A stretch of 64,000 bases of DNA from assembly GCA_003150755.1 (NCBI GenBank), contig QAMT01000013.1, forward strand, positions 62,001 to 126,000. Direction: 5' to 3'. The stretch is from Phascolarctobacterium sp. (GTDB lineage Bacteria > Bacillota > Negativicutes > Acidaminococcales > Acidaminococcaceae). The position numbers and the translations under genes are program-made. Shown here in pieces: positions 1 through 9,534 of the stretch (its first letter is position 1; each line of letters begins with the position of its first letter). The notes beneath the pieces were generated by a model. That model did no database searches. It had not been told where the DNA came from and worked only from the letters and a program-made list of their open reading frames with translations.

Positions 1-343
1 TGATTTTACGGTACGGCGTTTCGATTACCTGCATCGCAAAAGCCACATTGTCATATACGGTACGGTCCGGCAGCAGGCGGTAATCCTGAAAGACAATGCC
101 AAGCTGCCTGCGGAAATACGGGATTTCCTTATCAGTCATTTTTACAAGGTCATGCCCGTTGACAATAACCTCGCCGCTGGTCGGCAAAACCTCGCGGAAC
201 AGCATTTTAAAAAATGTCGATTTGCCTGCCCCGCTCGGGCCTACAACAAAAACAAATTCGCCCTGCTCAATGCGGACGTTAACATCCTGTAAAGCCACCG
301 AACCGCCTGGATAAATTTTGCTTACATTTATCATTTCCAGCAT
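1..343 (-). CDS. ftsE: Cell-division ABC ATPase FtsE (3' end outside window)
   Basis: FtsE is the cytoplasmic ATPase of the FtsEX complex, which couples cell division to activation of peptidoglycan hydrolases. About 114 N-terminal residues are visible. They start MLEMINVSKIYPGG, contain Walker A GPSGAGKST near residue 37, and carry the Q-loop FQDYRLLPDRTVYDN, a signature of FtsE rather than of nutrient-transport ATPases. ATG at 341-343 follows an AAAGGGG ribosome site; an ATG three codons later is possible. It lies 13 bp downstream of csaB, in the same direction as secA-prfB, and Firmicutes often keep prfB and ftsEX together. The signature motif, Walker B and presumably ftsX lie beyond the left edge. 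Confidence 0.9.
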   Translation of the reverse strand, partial: MLEMINVSKIYPGGSVALQDVNVRIEQGEFVFVVGPSGAGKSTFFKMLFREVLPTSGEVIVNGHDLVKMTDKEIPYFRRQLGIVFQDYRLLPDRTVYDNVAFAMQVIETPYRKI

Positions 344-356
344 ACGGCCACCCCTT

Positions 357-1451
357 TCATTTTGCACCGCGCAGCAGCGCAAAAGTTTCTTCCAAATTCA
401 GCTGTGCTTTGTGGCGCAGCTGCTCCATCCGCTCGTTCTGCACCAGCGGCGGTTTGTCCCATGCTGCTTCCAAAACTCCAAGCAGCCTGCTTTCGCAGAT
501 ATTATCAACGCTGCCGGCAAGTACGCCGCCAGCAGTATTTACAAAGGCATCAACCTTCGGGTCATAGGATATTGCAAGCACCGGCACTTTCATAACAGCT
601 GCAAAAACCAGAGCGTGCAGGCGCATGCCCAAAAGCAGCTTAAAATTGCCAATCAATGATAAAAATTCTTCTGTATTAAACGGCTTGTTTAAAAAGAAAA
701 TGCCGCTTTCGGATTTTAAAAAGTCTGCCAACGCAGCGCAGCTTTTCAAATCAGCCGGGTATTGCAGCGGCAGTAATACTATTTGCGCGTCGTGCTGCTC
801 TTTAAACTGTTTTAAGGCTGCTGCAATCACCTTGAAGCAATTTATATCGTTAGCCCATGGGCGCACAGAAATGCCAAGCACCGGCCTTGTTAAATCAACA
901 CCGGCACCGGCAAGTATTTTCTGCCCTATTGCTTTATCTGCCACGGGCAACGCCAGTACAGAATCGGCAGTAACCATGATATTTTTACCGCTGAGCCCCA
1001 TTTTTAAAAGCTCATTTTCAGAATCGGCGTCCCTTACCGTAATCAAATCTGCTTTGCCGCAGACAAACCTGGTCAGCTTTCTTGCCAGTGCATTGCGGAT
1101 AGGCCCGATGCCGTGCGAATACAGCATTACCTTTTTGCCTGCTATTTTGCCCATTGAAATAATGAATAAATAATAAAACAGGCTGCGCAGGCTGGTAACA
1201 TCCTGCAAAAGGCTGCCGCCGCCGCTTAAAAGCATATCGGCATTTTTAACGGCGTTATATATTTTAAAAAAGTTAAAACGGTAAATGCTTTTTACCTTAT
1301 GTTTGGCTGCCGTTTCGGAAGGATTACCGGAAATAACCGTCAGGTCAATTTCCGGCTGCATTCCGCGCAAAGCCCTTACGATTGAAGTAAGCATTGCTTC
1401 GTCACCGGCATTGGCAAATCCGTAATATCCGGAAATGACAATTTTATTCAT
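357..1451 (-). CDS. csaB: Polysaccharide pyruvyl transferase CsaB
   Basis: 364 aa, the usual CsaB length. The start MNKIVISGYYGFANAGDEAM is the typical N-terminus, followed by the glycine-rich SGGGSLLQD, the YSHGIGP segment and the C-terminal GMRLHALVFAA motif of the pyruvyl-transferase family. CsaB-type enzymes transfer pyruvate from phosphoenolpyruvate to cell-wall polysaccharide, making ligands for SLH domains. It overlaps the upstream DUF5693 gene by 8 bp, so the two are probably cotranslated. The window also encodes an SLH porin (43934-45172), a possible client; in Negativicutes, however, SLH domains have also been reported to bind polyamine-modified peptidoglycan, so the link is inference. 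Confidence 0.9.
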   Translation of the reverse strand: MNKIVISGYYGFANAGDEAMLTSIVRALRGMQPEIDLTVISGNPSETAAKHKVKSIYRFNFFKIYNAVKNADMLLSGGGSLLQDVTSLRSLFYYLFIISMGKIAGKKVMLYSHGIGPIRNALARKLTRFVCGKADLITVRDADSENELLKMGLSGKNIMVTADSVLALPVADKAIGQKILAGAGVDLTRPVLGISVRPWANDINCFKVIAAALKQFKEQHDAQIVLLPLQYPADLKSCAALADFLKSESGIFFLNKPFNTEEFLSLIGNFKLLLGMRLHALVFAAVMKVPVLAISYDPKVDAFVNTAGGVLAGSVDNICESRLLGVLEAAWDKPPLVQNERMEQLRHKAQLNLEETFALLRGAK

Positions 1452-3528
1452 TACCCAAATATCTCCTTTGCCATTTCTGTAAATAAGGCATTAACAAATT
1501 AAGCACAACAACGGCAGCAATGCCGATTAAAGCGCCCAGCCAATAACCGTCAAGCGCACGGACATAGCTCATGATAACAGGAGTGCGCATGTGCGCGAAA
1601 GTCTGCACCAGGCTGCCCTGGCCGATTACCGCACCGGCTACCAGTATCATCTGCCACAGGCGCGGCGCTTTGTAATAGGCTGCATAAGCCGCTACGAAAA
1701 AGGCCGGATGGCCTATCATAAATTCTTTGGTACGCGGACGCGCATACATCAGCTGCTCCAACATGGCGCGCATTTTAAGCTCAATGCCCCAAACCGGTAC
1801 GCCGGAGGTATGTCCGCTGCGTCCGACAAAAATATATGCCACAAATGCCAGCACACCCAAAATAAACAGGTGCTCCAGGCGGATATGAGTTGCCAAAAGA
1901 TAACGTATATCGTCGATAATACCGCCGCCGGTTTTGCCGCTGAAAACGTCGAAGCGTTTAACATACCAAAGCATCATTAAAAGCACTGGCATAATAAAAG
2001 TCAGCTTAACGCCGCGGTAAATATCAATTTCCAAAAAGAAACGTACATCGCCCAACAGTGCAGAAATCATGGCTGCGCCGCACAACGACATCAGTACGGC
2101 AAGGCCAAGCTGTACGGTAGTGCGCATAATAAACTGCACCATACATTTGCAGCGCACTTTAACGGTTTCCCACCATTCTACAATCACAATCATCGAAAGT
2201 ACCGGGAACACGCAGGCCGAAGCAAATGCCAATGCCTGGCGCAAAAGCGGCGACTGCATTTTAAGCATCAGCGCGCCAACACAGACACCGGCAGAAGCCA
2301 TAATAATATTCTGCATTTTAAACGGCAAAAAGCCGAAAGTAACGCTTAAATACATAAGGCAGGCTGCCACAACAGCGATAGCCGGTAAAATCAGAAGTTT
2401 TTTATCCGGGAAGTATGCCGTGCCGCCGTCAGGAGCGGTAAATGTATCGCTTGTGCCAAGCTTAAAGCCGCGTCCCTGCACATCATCAGCAATGCTGCTT
2501 ACATATTCAAGGTTCAGTTCTAAAATATCCTGCCCTTCCTGCGGCAGCATAAAGGGTTTAATATAATTGATGCGGATATTGCGTTCCTCGTCGGTCAACG
2601 CCCAGCGGCGCAGGGCTTCCGGCATTTTCAGCTTACGCTGCTCTGCCTTGTCGATAATGTAAGAACGCGCTACCTTATAATCCATTTTTTCAGCCAGCGG
2701 AATAAGGCCTTCCATCGGCGCAAACTGTAACTGGGTATAGTGTTCTACCATACCGAACACCATATTGTGCCCCAGCAGTTTGTCAGCCATATAATCCAGC
2801 TTATCCGGGAAACCTACAACTTCTTTGCCGCAGCCGATATAAGAAACAACATTTGCGCCGGATTTATCAATGCGTTCAAAAATACTGTCAATCTGCGCTT
2901 CCGTTACCGGCAGATAATTTTGCGGACGCACAATAACATTAAACCCGGCTTTGGCAACCGTCTGCATTTCTTCCGTTGAAAGCCCCAGCGGCGACTGCAT
3001 CAGCGGCAGCTTGCTGTCATAATAATCTTCATCTACAATGCGCGGGTCGCCCAGAACGCGGATAATGCGCGGCGATTGGCTGACAACGGCAATACTGCTG
3101 TCATCATAGCGCAAATGCAGGTCTTCTTCTACCTCTTTAAAAGATACGGGCGAACTGCCTTCGGTGATATATACGGCATCGGCAAGCAGTGCCTGCTGGG
3201 GAACAGCAGCAAACCTGCCTCCGGCTGTACCGTTTTGCATAAGCTCGCGCCCGCTGACAGCATAAACAAGGCCCTTGTCATTCAGCTTCTGCAATGTAGT
3301 ATCAAAAACAATCAGCGAAGTAACGCCAGCTTCTTTAAAATCCTTCAGCACAGCGTCAAAAGGCAGACCTTCCCAATCGGCAAGATGCTGTAAGCCCTCG
3401 TATTCCATAGCCATTTCTACGGTTTTATTTTGTTCTTCTATCTGGTACCTGGTGTAATTAAGCCATACTGCGCCGATAAGCCCGGCGAGCATAACTATAA
3501 CCAGGACAGGATTAAAACGGCTTTTCAT
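1444..3528 (-). CDS. DUF5693-family multi-pass membrane protein
   Basis: About 694 aa from ATG 3526-3528, chosen because GGTGGAG lies 6-7 nt upstream; a GTG four codons earlier overlaps that ribosome site. There is one N-terminal membrane segment (residues 7-25), a long soluble domain to about residue 380 that is probably extracytoplasmic, then roughly eight hydrophobic helices to the C-terminus. I recognise it as the uncharacterised DUF5693 family, which commonly neighbours csaB; no catalytic motif is known to me. It overlaps csaB by 8 bp and lies about 26 bp after prfB. A role in building or exporting the CsaB-modified polymer is a guess from position only. Confidence 0.75.
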   Translation of the reverse strand: MKSRFNPVLVIVMLAGLIGAVWLNYTRYQIEEQNKTVEMAMEYEGLQHLADWEGLPFDAVLKDFKEAGVTSLIVFDTTLQKLNDKGLVYAVSGRELMQNGTAGGRFAAVPQQALLADAVYITEGSSPVSFKEVEEDLHLRYDDSSIAVVSQSPRIIRVLGDPRIVDEDYYDSKLPLMQSPLGLSTEEMQTVAKAGFNVIVRPQNYLPVTEAQIDSIFERIDKSGANVVSYIGCGKEVVGFPDKLDYMADKLLGHNMVFGMVEHYTQLQFAPMEGLIPLAEKMDYKVARSYIIDKAEQRKLKMPEALRRWALTDEERNIRINYIKPFMLPQEGQDILELNLEYVSSIADDVQGRGFKLGTSDTFTAPDGGTAYFPDKKLLILPAIAVVAACLMYLSVTFGFLPFKMQNIIMASAGVCVGALMLKMQSPLLRQALAFASACVFPVLSMIVIVEWWETVKVRCKCMVQFIMRTTVQLGLAVLMSLCGAAMISALLGDVRFFLEIDIYRGVKLTFIMPVLLMMLWYVKRFDVFSGKTGGGIIDDIRYLLATHIRLEHLFILGVLAFVAYIFVGRSGHTSGVPVWGIELKMRAMLEQLMYARPRTKEFMIGHPAFFVAAYAAYYKAPRLWQMILVAGAVIGQGSLVQTFAHMRTPVIMSYVRALDGYWLGALIGIAAVVVLNLLMPYLQKWQRRYLGNE

Positions 3529-3554
3529 CGCTATCTCCACCCATTAGCCTGTAA

Positions 3555-4671
3555 TCAGATTTTCTTTTGCTGCGACCTTAAATAAGCCTCAATAAACATG
3601 TCGATGCCGCCGTCCATTACGGCCTGCACATTGCCGGTTTCCGCGCCTGTACGGTGGTCTTTTACCATCTTGTACGGCTGGAAAACATAGGAGCGTATCT
3701 GGCTGCCCCATTCAATTTCCTGGTAATCACCGGCGATATCATTTTTCAGCGCTTCCTGTTTAGCGCGTTCATATTCGTATAATTTAGCGCGCAAAAGCTG
3801 CATGCAGCGTTCGCGGTTCTGAATCTGCGAGCGTTCGTTCTGGCATTGAACGATAATGCCGGTCGGCAAATGCGTCATGCGCACGGCAGAACTTGTTTTA
3901 TTTACATGCTGGCCGCCTGCACCGCTCGCACGATAAGTGTCAACCTTCAAATCGGACGGGTCAATTTTAATATCGACGCTGTCGTCCAGTTCCGGCATAA
4001 CGTCAACAGCCGCAAACGAAGTATGGCGGCGTGCGTTGGCGTCAAACGGAGAAATGCGCACCAGACGGTGTACGCCCTTTTCGCTGCGCAGATAACCGTA
4101 AGCATTATGCCCGTTGATTTGCAGCGTTGCACTTTTTACACCGGCTTCATCGCCCGGCAGATAGTCCAGCATTTCAATCTGGAAGCCTTCACGTTCGGCA
4201 TAACGGGTAAACATACGCAAAAGCATACTGGTCCAGTCCTGCGCTTCCGTACCGCCTGCGCCTGCGTGCAAAGTCAGAATGGCATTGTTGGCATCATATT
4301 CACCATTCAGAAGCATACCAAGTTCAAGGTGCTCAATCTCGGCTTTAGCAGTTTCCAGCCCGCTGGCAAGTTCATCTTCCATGCCGGATTCAGGTTCTTC
4401 CAGCGCCAGTTCAACCATTACTTCCAAATCATCAAGCCTCTGCTCAAGATTATGGAAGGTATCAACCTCGCTTTTCAGCTGGGTTACAGCCTGCGCGGTT
4501 TTCTGTGCGTTATCGGGGTCGTCCCAGAAATCGGGCGCACCCATTTTATGTTCTAATTCAGCAATGCGGTCTTCTTTGACAGCGACGTCAAAGAGATCCC
4601 CTCATTTCCTCTAATTTTTGCTTTAATGCGGATATTTCCGGTTTGTATTCCTCTATCAGCACCAAATTCAC
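3555..4671 (-). CDS. prfB: Peptide chain release factor 2 (programmed +1 frameshift)
   Basis: RF2 recognises UGA and UAA stop codons and triggers peptide release. The main frame has the tripeptide anticodon SPF (in RISPFDANARRHTS) and the catalytic GGQ in RASGAGGQHVNKTSSA. The first 24 or so codons lie in another frame, beginning near GTG 4669-4671 or, with better spacing from AAGGG, TTG 4663-4665. They end at an in-frame UGA (4588-4590) inside CTT-TGA-C, and a +1 shift there joins them to DVAVKEDRIAELEHKMGAPDFWDD. Both halves match family expectation. The gene follows secA by about 35 bp. The exact start codon is uncertain. Confidence 0.95.
4588..4602 (-). promoter_or_regulatory. prfB autoregulatory +1 frameshift site
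   Basis: On the minus strand the sequence reads AGGGGATCTCTTTGAC. An internal Shine-Dalgarno-like AGGGG (4598-4602) lies just before the slippery CTT (4591-4593), UGA (4588-4590) and a following C. This is the classic prfB arrangement: when RF2 is scarce, termination at UGA is slow and ribosomes shift +1 to make full-length RF2. Confidence 0.93.
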
Positions 4672-4705
4672 ATCCCTTCGTAGGTAAATTATTTATAAGC
4701 TGCGC

Positions 4706-7222
4706 TTATTTATCTTTGCCGCAGCAGTTTTTATATTTTTTGCCGCTGCCGCAGGGGCACGGGTCGTTGCGGCCGGGTTCTTCTTTTTTAACAACCGGCT
4801 GCTTGGTCCCTTCATCCTGCGCATTGGTAGAAGCGTTTTCCAGACGGTCTTCAACCTTCGGCTGGGTAATTACGTTTACACGGTAAATGTAACGCACAAC
4901 GTCATCCTGAATGGCGTCAATCATAGCCTGGAACATATCATAGGCTTCAAACTTATATTCAACCAGCGGGTCTTTCTGTCCGTATGCGCGCAGGCCAACG
5001 CCTTCACGCAGCATATCCATCGCATCCAGATGCTCCATCCAGTGGTTGTCTACAACCTTCAGCATAACAAGGTTTTCCAGCTCGCGCATCAGTTCAGGGG
5101 TAATGGCTGCTTCACGCTCTGCGTAATGCTCATCGGCAACCTTATGCAGATATTCCTCCAGCTCTTCACGGCTGAGGTTCTGCAAATATTCAACGGTCAA
5201 AAGCCCGCGCGGAGCGTAGAATTCTTCGGCGTAATTGATAAGCGCCTGCAAATCCCAATCTTCGGAATAAACCTCAGGCGGAGCGTACATAGCCATTGTA
5301 CGGTCAACAACCTTATGCACCATTTCCATAATGGTATCGCGCAGGTTGGCCTGTTTTAAAATCTTGCGGCGCTGGCTGTAAATAACTTCGCGCTGCTGGT
5401 TCATTACGTTGTCGTATTCCAGAACCTGCTTACGGATGGTGAAGTTGCGCGCTTCAACCTTCTTCTGTGCAGATTCAATGGATTTGGTTACAAGTTTGTG
5501 TTCAATCGGTTCGTCTTCTTCCATGCCCAGCTTGTCCATAATGCCGGAAATATTGTCAGAACCGAACAAACGCATCAAATCATCTTCCAAAGACAGGAAG
5601 AATTTGGAAGAACCGGGGTCGCCCTGACGTGCGCAGCGTCCGCGCAGCTGGTTATCAATGCGGCGGCTTTCATGGCGTTCAGTGCCGATGATATGGAGAC
5701 CGCCCAATTCGGGTACACCCTCGCCCAGCATAATGTCGGTGCCGCGGCCTGCCATGTTGGTAGCAATGGTTACAGCGCCGTACTGGCCTGCGTGGGAAAT
5801 GATTTCTGCTTCTTTTTCGTGGTATTTGGCGTTAAGTACATTATGAGGAATACCGCGGCGTTTCAGCATAGCCGAAAGCTCCTCGGACTGCGCGATAGAG
5901 GTTGTGCCAACCAATACCGGGCGGCCGGATTTATGGCATTCTTCAATTTCCGCAACAGCGGCTTTGTATTTAGCGCGTTTGGTTTTATAGATAACGTCCG
6001 GATAATCAATACGAATCATCGGCTTATTGGTCGGGATAACGATAACATCCAGGCCATAAATCTTCTGGAACTCCTGTTCTTCCGTTTTAGCAGTACCGGT
6101 CATGCCGCTGAGCTTGTTGTACATACGGAAGTAGTTCTGGAAAGTAATTGTTGCCAGCGTCTGGCTTTCGCGTTCAACCTTTACGCCTTCCTTAGCTTCA
6201 ATTGCCTGGTGCAGGCCTTCGGAAAAGCGGCGGCCAAACATAAGGCGGCCGGTAAATTCATCGACGATAATTACCTGCCCATCCTTAACAACATAGTCTT
6301 TATCGCGGTGCATGATGGCTTTAGCCTTTAACGCGCACATCAAATGATGCGAAAAATCCACGCCGTGTTCTGCATCATAAAGGTTGGCAATGCCCAGCAT
6401 TTTTTCTGCTTTGGCAATGCCTGCTTCAGTCGGCGCAACGGTTTTCAGTTTTTCATCAACTGTATAATCCTCGCCCTCATTCATATTGGCAACAACGTGT
6501 GCCAGTACGCGGTACAAATCAGTAGATTTTTCGCCCGGGCCGGAAATAATCAGCGGGGTACGCGCTTCGTCGATAAGGATACTGTCAACTTCATCGACGA
6601 TGCAGTAATTAAGCTCGCGCTGTACCATCTGGTTTTCGTCAACAACCATGTTGTCACGCAGATAGTCAAAACCGAACTCGTTATTGGTGCCGTAAGTAAT
6701 ATCGGCAGCATAAGCAGCCTTGCGGTCGGGATAATCCATATCATGTACAATCAGGCCGACGGAAAGGCCCAGCGCTTTGTAAATACGGCCCATGTCCTGG
6801 CTGTCGCGGCGTGCCAGATAATCGTTGACAGTAACAACATGCACGCCTTTGCCGGTCAGCGCATTTAAGTACGCAGGCAGGGTTGCAACCAGCGTTTTGC
6901 CTTCGCCGGTACGCATTTCGGCAATTTTACCGCGGTGCAGCACTACGCCGCCTATCAGCTGTACATCAAAATGGCGCATGCCTGTAATACGTTTGGATGT
7001 TTCGCGTACAACCGCAAAAGCCTCCGGCAAAATATCATCAAGTGTTTCACCCTTGGCAAGGCGCAGCTTAAATTCACCGGTTTTAGCGGCAAGGTTAGCC
7101 GAGCTTAAAGCCTGCATTTCGGGTTCCAACGCATTGATTTTATCGACAATGACCTGAATGTTTTTTAATTCTTTGGCATTCGGGTCACCAAAAATCTTTT
7201 TCAATAAACCTTCGAGCAACAC
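4706..7222 (-). CDS. secA: Preprotein translocase ATPase SecA
   Basis: About 838 aa, normal for SecA. This is the cytoplasmic motor that pushes unfolded preproteins through SecYEG. Walker A is MRTGEGKT near residue 100, the DEAD-like box [20 protein letters not shown] near 208, followed by [13 protein letters not shown] and [18 protein letters not shown]. The C-terminal zinc finger [20 protein letters not shown], which binds SecB or ribosomes, is intact. GTG at 7220-7222 is preferred because AAGGAG lies 5 nt upstream; a GTG two codons earlier overlaps the ribosome site and the next codon, TTG, is also possible. It heads the prfB-DUF5693-csaB-ftsE run. Confidence 0.97.
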   Translation of the reverse strand: MLLEGLLKKIFGDPNAKELKNIQVIVDKINALEPEMQALSSANLAAKTGEFKLRLAKGETLDDILPEAFAVVRETSKRITGMRHFDVQLIGGVVLHRGKIAEMRTGEGKTLVATLPAYLNALTGKGVHVVTVNDYLARRDSQDMGRIYKALGLSVGLIVHDMDYPDRKAAYAADITYGTNNEFGFDYLRDNMVVDENQMVQRELNYCIVDEVDSILIDEARTPLIISGPGEKSTDLYRVLAHVVANMNEGEDYTVDEKLKTVAPTEAGIAKAEKMLGIANLYDAEHGVDFSHHLMCALKAKAIMHRDKDYVVKDGQVIIVDEFTGRLMFGRRFSEGLHQAIEAKEGVKVERESQTLATITFQNYFRMYNKLSGMTGTAKTEEQEFQKIYGLDVIVIPTNKPMIRIDYPDVIYKTKRAKYKAAVAEIEECHKSGRPVLVGTTSIAQSEELSAMLKRRGIPHNVLNAKYHEKEAEIISHAGQYGAVTIATNMAGRGTDIMLGEGVPELGGLHIIGTERHESRRIDNQLRGRCARQGDPGSSKFFLSLEDDLMRLFGSDNISGIMDKLGMEEDEPIEHKLVTKSIESAQKKVEARNFTIRKQVLEYDNVMNQQREVIYSQRRKILKQANLRDTIMEMVHKVVDRTMAMYAPPEVYSEDWDLQALINYAEEFYAPRGLLTVEYLQNLSREELEEYLHKVADEHYAEREAAITPELMRELENLVMLKVVDNHWMEHLDAMDMLREGVGLRAYGQKDPLVEYKFEAYDMFQAMIDAIQDDVVRYIYRVNVITQPKVEDRLENASTNAQDEGTKQPVVKKEEPGRNDPCPCGSGKKYKNCCGKDK

Positions 7223-7298
7223 TCTCACTCCTTAAAATTCCCTGTTTTATAAACACTATACTAACATAAAATTTTATCAAAAATAACAAAAAAAGTCA

Positions 7299-7328
7299 AA
7301 AGCCCGGGAGTATTGTCCCGGGCTTTTT
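7299..7328 (-). terminator. Intrinsic terminator after hpf
   Basis: Perfect 9-bp stem AGCCCGGGA / TCCCGGGCT (7301-7309, 7316-7324) with a 6-nt loop. It is followed on the minus strand by CTTTTGACTTTTTTTG. It lies between the hpf stop and secA, so secA probably has its own promoter. Confidence 0.85.
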
Positions 7329-7347
7329 TGTGAAATCAATGTAAAGA

Positions 7348-7878
7348 TTATTTTAATTCCGGCTGCAGCAAACCATAGTTGCCGTCTTTGCGGCGGTACA
7401 CTACGTTAACTCCGCCATAATCGGGGTCATAATATACAAAGAAGTCATGGTCCAGAAGGTTCATTTGGAGGATTGCTTCTTCTGCCGTCATCGGATTCAT
7501 CGAGAATTTCTTATTCTTGATAATCTTGAATTCTTCGTCCGGCGCTGCTTCAATTTCAGGAGCAGGTACCGGTTCTACAAAGTTGCTGTATTTACGTTTG
7601 GCAAGGCGTGTTTTATATTTATGTACCTGGCGTTCGATTTTTTCTATTACCAAATCAATGGAAGAATACATATCTTTTGTATTTTCCTGCGCTCTGAGCA
7701 GGATGCCGCTGGCAGGTACGGTAATTTCTACGATATGGTTGCCTTTTTCAACCTTGAGGACTGCACTGATATCGCCAACGGTTTTAAACTGACGCGTAAT
7801 TTTCGTGATTTTCTTTTCAACATACTCTTTGAGCGCCGGCGTTACAACAATGTTCTTTCCTCTTACGTTTACGTTCAT
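7348..7878 (-). CDS. hpf: Ribosome hibernation-promoting factor, long form
   Basis: 176 aa, the length of long-form HPF. The N-terminal domain (residues 1-100, MNVNVRGKNIVVTPALKEYVEKKI) occupies the decoding centre of idle 70S ribosomes. After a linker, the C-terminal domain (about 118-176, MTAEEAILQMNLLDHDFFVYYD) dimerises to give 100S particles. ATG 7876-7878 follows AAGGAGGG by 8 nt. The gene is monocistronic: it has a terminator 20 bp downstream, and the glnQ terminator lies about 100 bp upstream. Two adjacent hairpins in its leader are listed separately. Confidence 0.95.
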   Translation of the reverse strand: MNVNVRGKNIVVTPALKEYVEKKITKITRQFKTVGDISAVLKVEKGNHIVEITVPASGILLRAQENTKDMYSSIDLVIEKIERQVHKYKTRLAKRKYSNFVEPVPAPEIEAAPDEEFKIIKNKKFSMNPMTAEEAILQMNLLDHDFFVYYDPDYGGVNVVYRRKDGNYGLLQPELK

Positions 7879-7894
7879 AAATTATCCCTCCTTA

Positions 7895-7930
7895 ATCCCG
7901 AGGTCCGGGATAACAAACTCTTTGTTTGTT
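7895..7930 (-). promoter_or_regulatory. Paired hairpins in the hpf leader
   Basis: On the minus strand AACAAAC-AAAGA-GTTTGTT (7912-7930) is followed immediately by ATCCCG-GACCT-CGGGAT (7895-7911), ending 2 nt before the AAGGAGGG ribosome site of hpf. The stems are perfect. They could tune translation or mRNA stability; no known riboswitch is recognised. Confidence 0.45.
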
Positions 7931-7975
7931 ATTGTTAGTATTCGCCGCAATAATTAATTCTCCTGCAAAAATTAC

Positions 7976-8014
7976 AAAAACTCGTGCAAAAAAGTCTTTT
8001 TTCTGCACGAGTTT
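7976..8014 (-). terminator. Intrinsic terminator after the glnHPQ-like operon
   Basis: Minus-strand stem AAACTCGTGCA / TGCACGAGTTT with an A/T-rich loop, followed by TTTTTGTAATTTTTGC. It lies 43 bp downstream of the glnQ stop. Confidence 0.85.
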
Positions 8015-8056
8015 ACACTCTGATAAATTTGTAACACTATCACATTAAAAATAATA

Positions 8057-8788
8057 TTATAAAATTTTGGAAAGGAAACTGCGCGTGCGTTCTTCTTGGG
8101 CATGCAGGAAAATATCATCCGGCCTGCCCTGCTCCACTATCCTGCCGCCGTCAACAAACAGCACCCTGTCGCCTACCTCACGGGCAAAGCCCATTTCGTG
8201 CGTAACAACAACCATCGTCATGCCTTCGTTAGCAAGGCGTTTCATAACGTCAAGTACCTCTTTAATCATTTCCGGGTCAAGTGCAGAGGTCGGTTCGTCA
8301 AAAAGCAAAGCCTTAGGCTTCATTGCCAAAGCGCGGGCAATGGCAACACGCTGCTGCTGGCCGCCGCTGAGCTGGTCAGGGTAAGCATCAGCCTTATCGG
8401 AAAGGCCAACCTTGCCAAGCAGCGACATAGCAGTTTCTTCTGCATCCTTACGGCTGATGCCGCGAACCTTCATCGGCGCAAGCACAAGGTTTTCCAGCAC
8501 CGTCATATGTGGAAAAAGGTTAAAGCGCTGAAACACCATGCCTACTTCCTTGCGCACCTCGTTGATGTTGGCTTCGCCGTCCAGTTTGATGCCGTCCACA
8601 ACAATCGTGCCTTCGGTAGGTTCTTCAAGATAGTTCATGCAGCGCAAAAGCGTACTTTTACCGCTGCCGCTGGGGCCGATGATAACGACAACTTCTTTTT
8701 CGGCAATCGTCAGGTCAATACCTTTTAAAACTTCGAGATTACCGTAGTTTTTTTTCAGCCCGGTAATTTTAATCATTTCGTTCGTCAT
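8057..8788 (-). CDS. glnQ: Polar amino-acid ABC transporter ATPase
   Basis: 243 aa, complete. It couples ATP hydrolysis to amino-acid import through the permease encoded just upstream. Walker A is GPSGSGKST (residues 38-46), Q-loop [16 protein letters not shown], signature LSGGQQQR and Walker [15 protein letters not shown]; the [10 protein letters not shown] form is typical of the GlnQ/HisP (PAAT) family. It overlaps the permease by 4 bp (ATGA), indicating coupled translation. The substrate among polar amino acids cannot be read from sequence, so the symbol denotes family rather than proven glutamine transport. Confidence 0.88.
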   Translation of the reverse strand: MTNEMIKITGLKKNYGNLEVLKGIDLTIAEKEVVVIIGPSGSGKSTLLRCMNYLEEPTEGTIVVDGIKLDGEANINEVRKEVGMVFQRFNLFPHMTVLENLVLAPMKVRGISRKDAEETAMSLLGKVGLSDKADAYPDQLSGGQQQRVAIARALAMKPKALLFDEPTSALDPEMIKEVLDVMKRLANEGMTMVVVTHEMGFAREVGDRVLFVDGGRIVEQGRPDDIFLHAQEERTRSFLSKIL

Positions 8789-9441
8789 TTTGTTTCAAAC
8801 CTCCGCTCCATCAGCCCTACCAGGCGTGCAACCGTAAAGGTCATAATAAGGTAAATTACGGCAACTGCCAACCAGATTTCAAAAGAAGCGTAGGTACGGG
8901 CAATAATCAGCTGGCCGCGCCTCGTCAGTTCTTCAAAGCCGATAACAGATACCAGCGAAGAATCTTTCAGCATGGCGATAAATTCGTTGCCGAGCGGCGG
9001 GATAATACGTTTAAAAGCCTGCGGCATGATAACATAGCGCATCGTCTGATACCAGGTCATGCCTAAAGAACGGCCTGCTTCCATCTGGCCTTTGTCGATG
9101 GACTGGATGCCGGCGCGGAAAATTTCAGCAATGTATGCACCGCTGTTGATAGAGCAGGCGCAGATAGCTGCAAAAAACGGGTCAATACGCTGGCCGATAA
9201 TCGTCGGCAGCGCAAAATAAACCAGGAAGATTTGTACCAGAAGCGGCGTGCCGCGGATAAAATCTACATAAAAGTTTGCTGCATAACGCACCGGTTTAAT
9301 GCTGGCAAGCCTTGCCACACCGATAATCATACCGATTAAAAGGCCGAAACCAACGCTCATGGCCGTGATTTCAACGGTAATGGCTGCACCGGCCATTAAA
9401 AGCGGTATAGCGTCCTGAATAATTTCAAAATTCAATTCCAT
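8785..9441 (-). CDS. glnP: Polar amino-acid ABC transporter permease
   Basis: 218 aa with about five membrane helices. The HisM/GlnP-family membrane domain is recognised by [20 protein letters not shown] (residues 61-80) and the EAA-loop segment [34 protein letters not shown]. It probably forms a homodimeric inner-membrane channel with the downstream ATPase. It lies 94 bp after the first binding-protein gene; the gap holds an imperfect GC-rich hairpin (about 9490-9525) that may lower expression of permease and ATPase relative to the binding protein. Confidence 0.9.
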   Translation of the reverse strand: MELNFEIIQDAIPLLMAGAAITVEITAMSVGFGLLIGMIIGVARLASIKPVRYAANFYVDFIRGTPLLVQIFLVYFALPTIIGQRIDPFFAAICACSINSGAYIAEIFRAGIQSIDKGQMEAGRSLGMTWYQTMRYVIMPQAFKRIIPPLGNEFIAMLKDSSLVSVIGFEELTRRGQLIIARTYASFEIWLAVAVIYLIMTFTVARLVGLMERRFETK

Positions 9442-9534
9442 AGAAGTTTTCTTTCCTTCCCGTCAGCCTATAATAAATAAAATACGGGGCCCACCTTCGT
9501 CGCCGTTGATGTACCCCGCATTCAGGCTCAATGC

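Noticed and set aside
5498..6331. 277-codon open frame on the plus strand opposite secA
   Set aside because: It is the antisense shadow of a strongly conserved secA segment, lacks a ribosome site and shows no family motif. The same applies to the 359-codon frame at 40486-41565 opposite the binding-protein gene, 12389-13117 opposite secF, 17764-18534 opposite the SpoIID gene and 38220-39050 opposite an ATPase.
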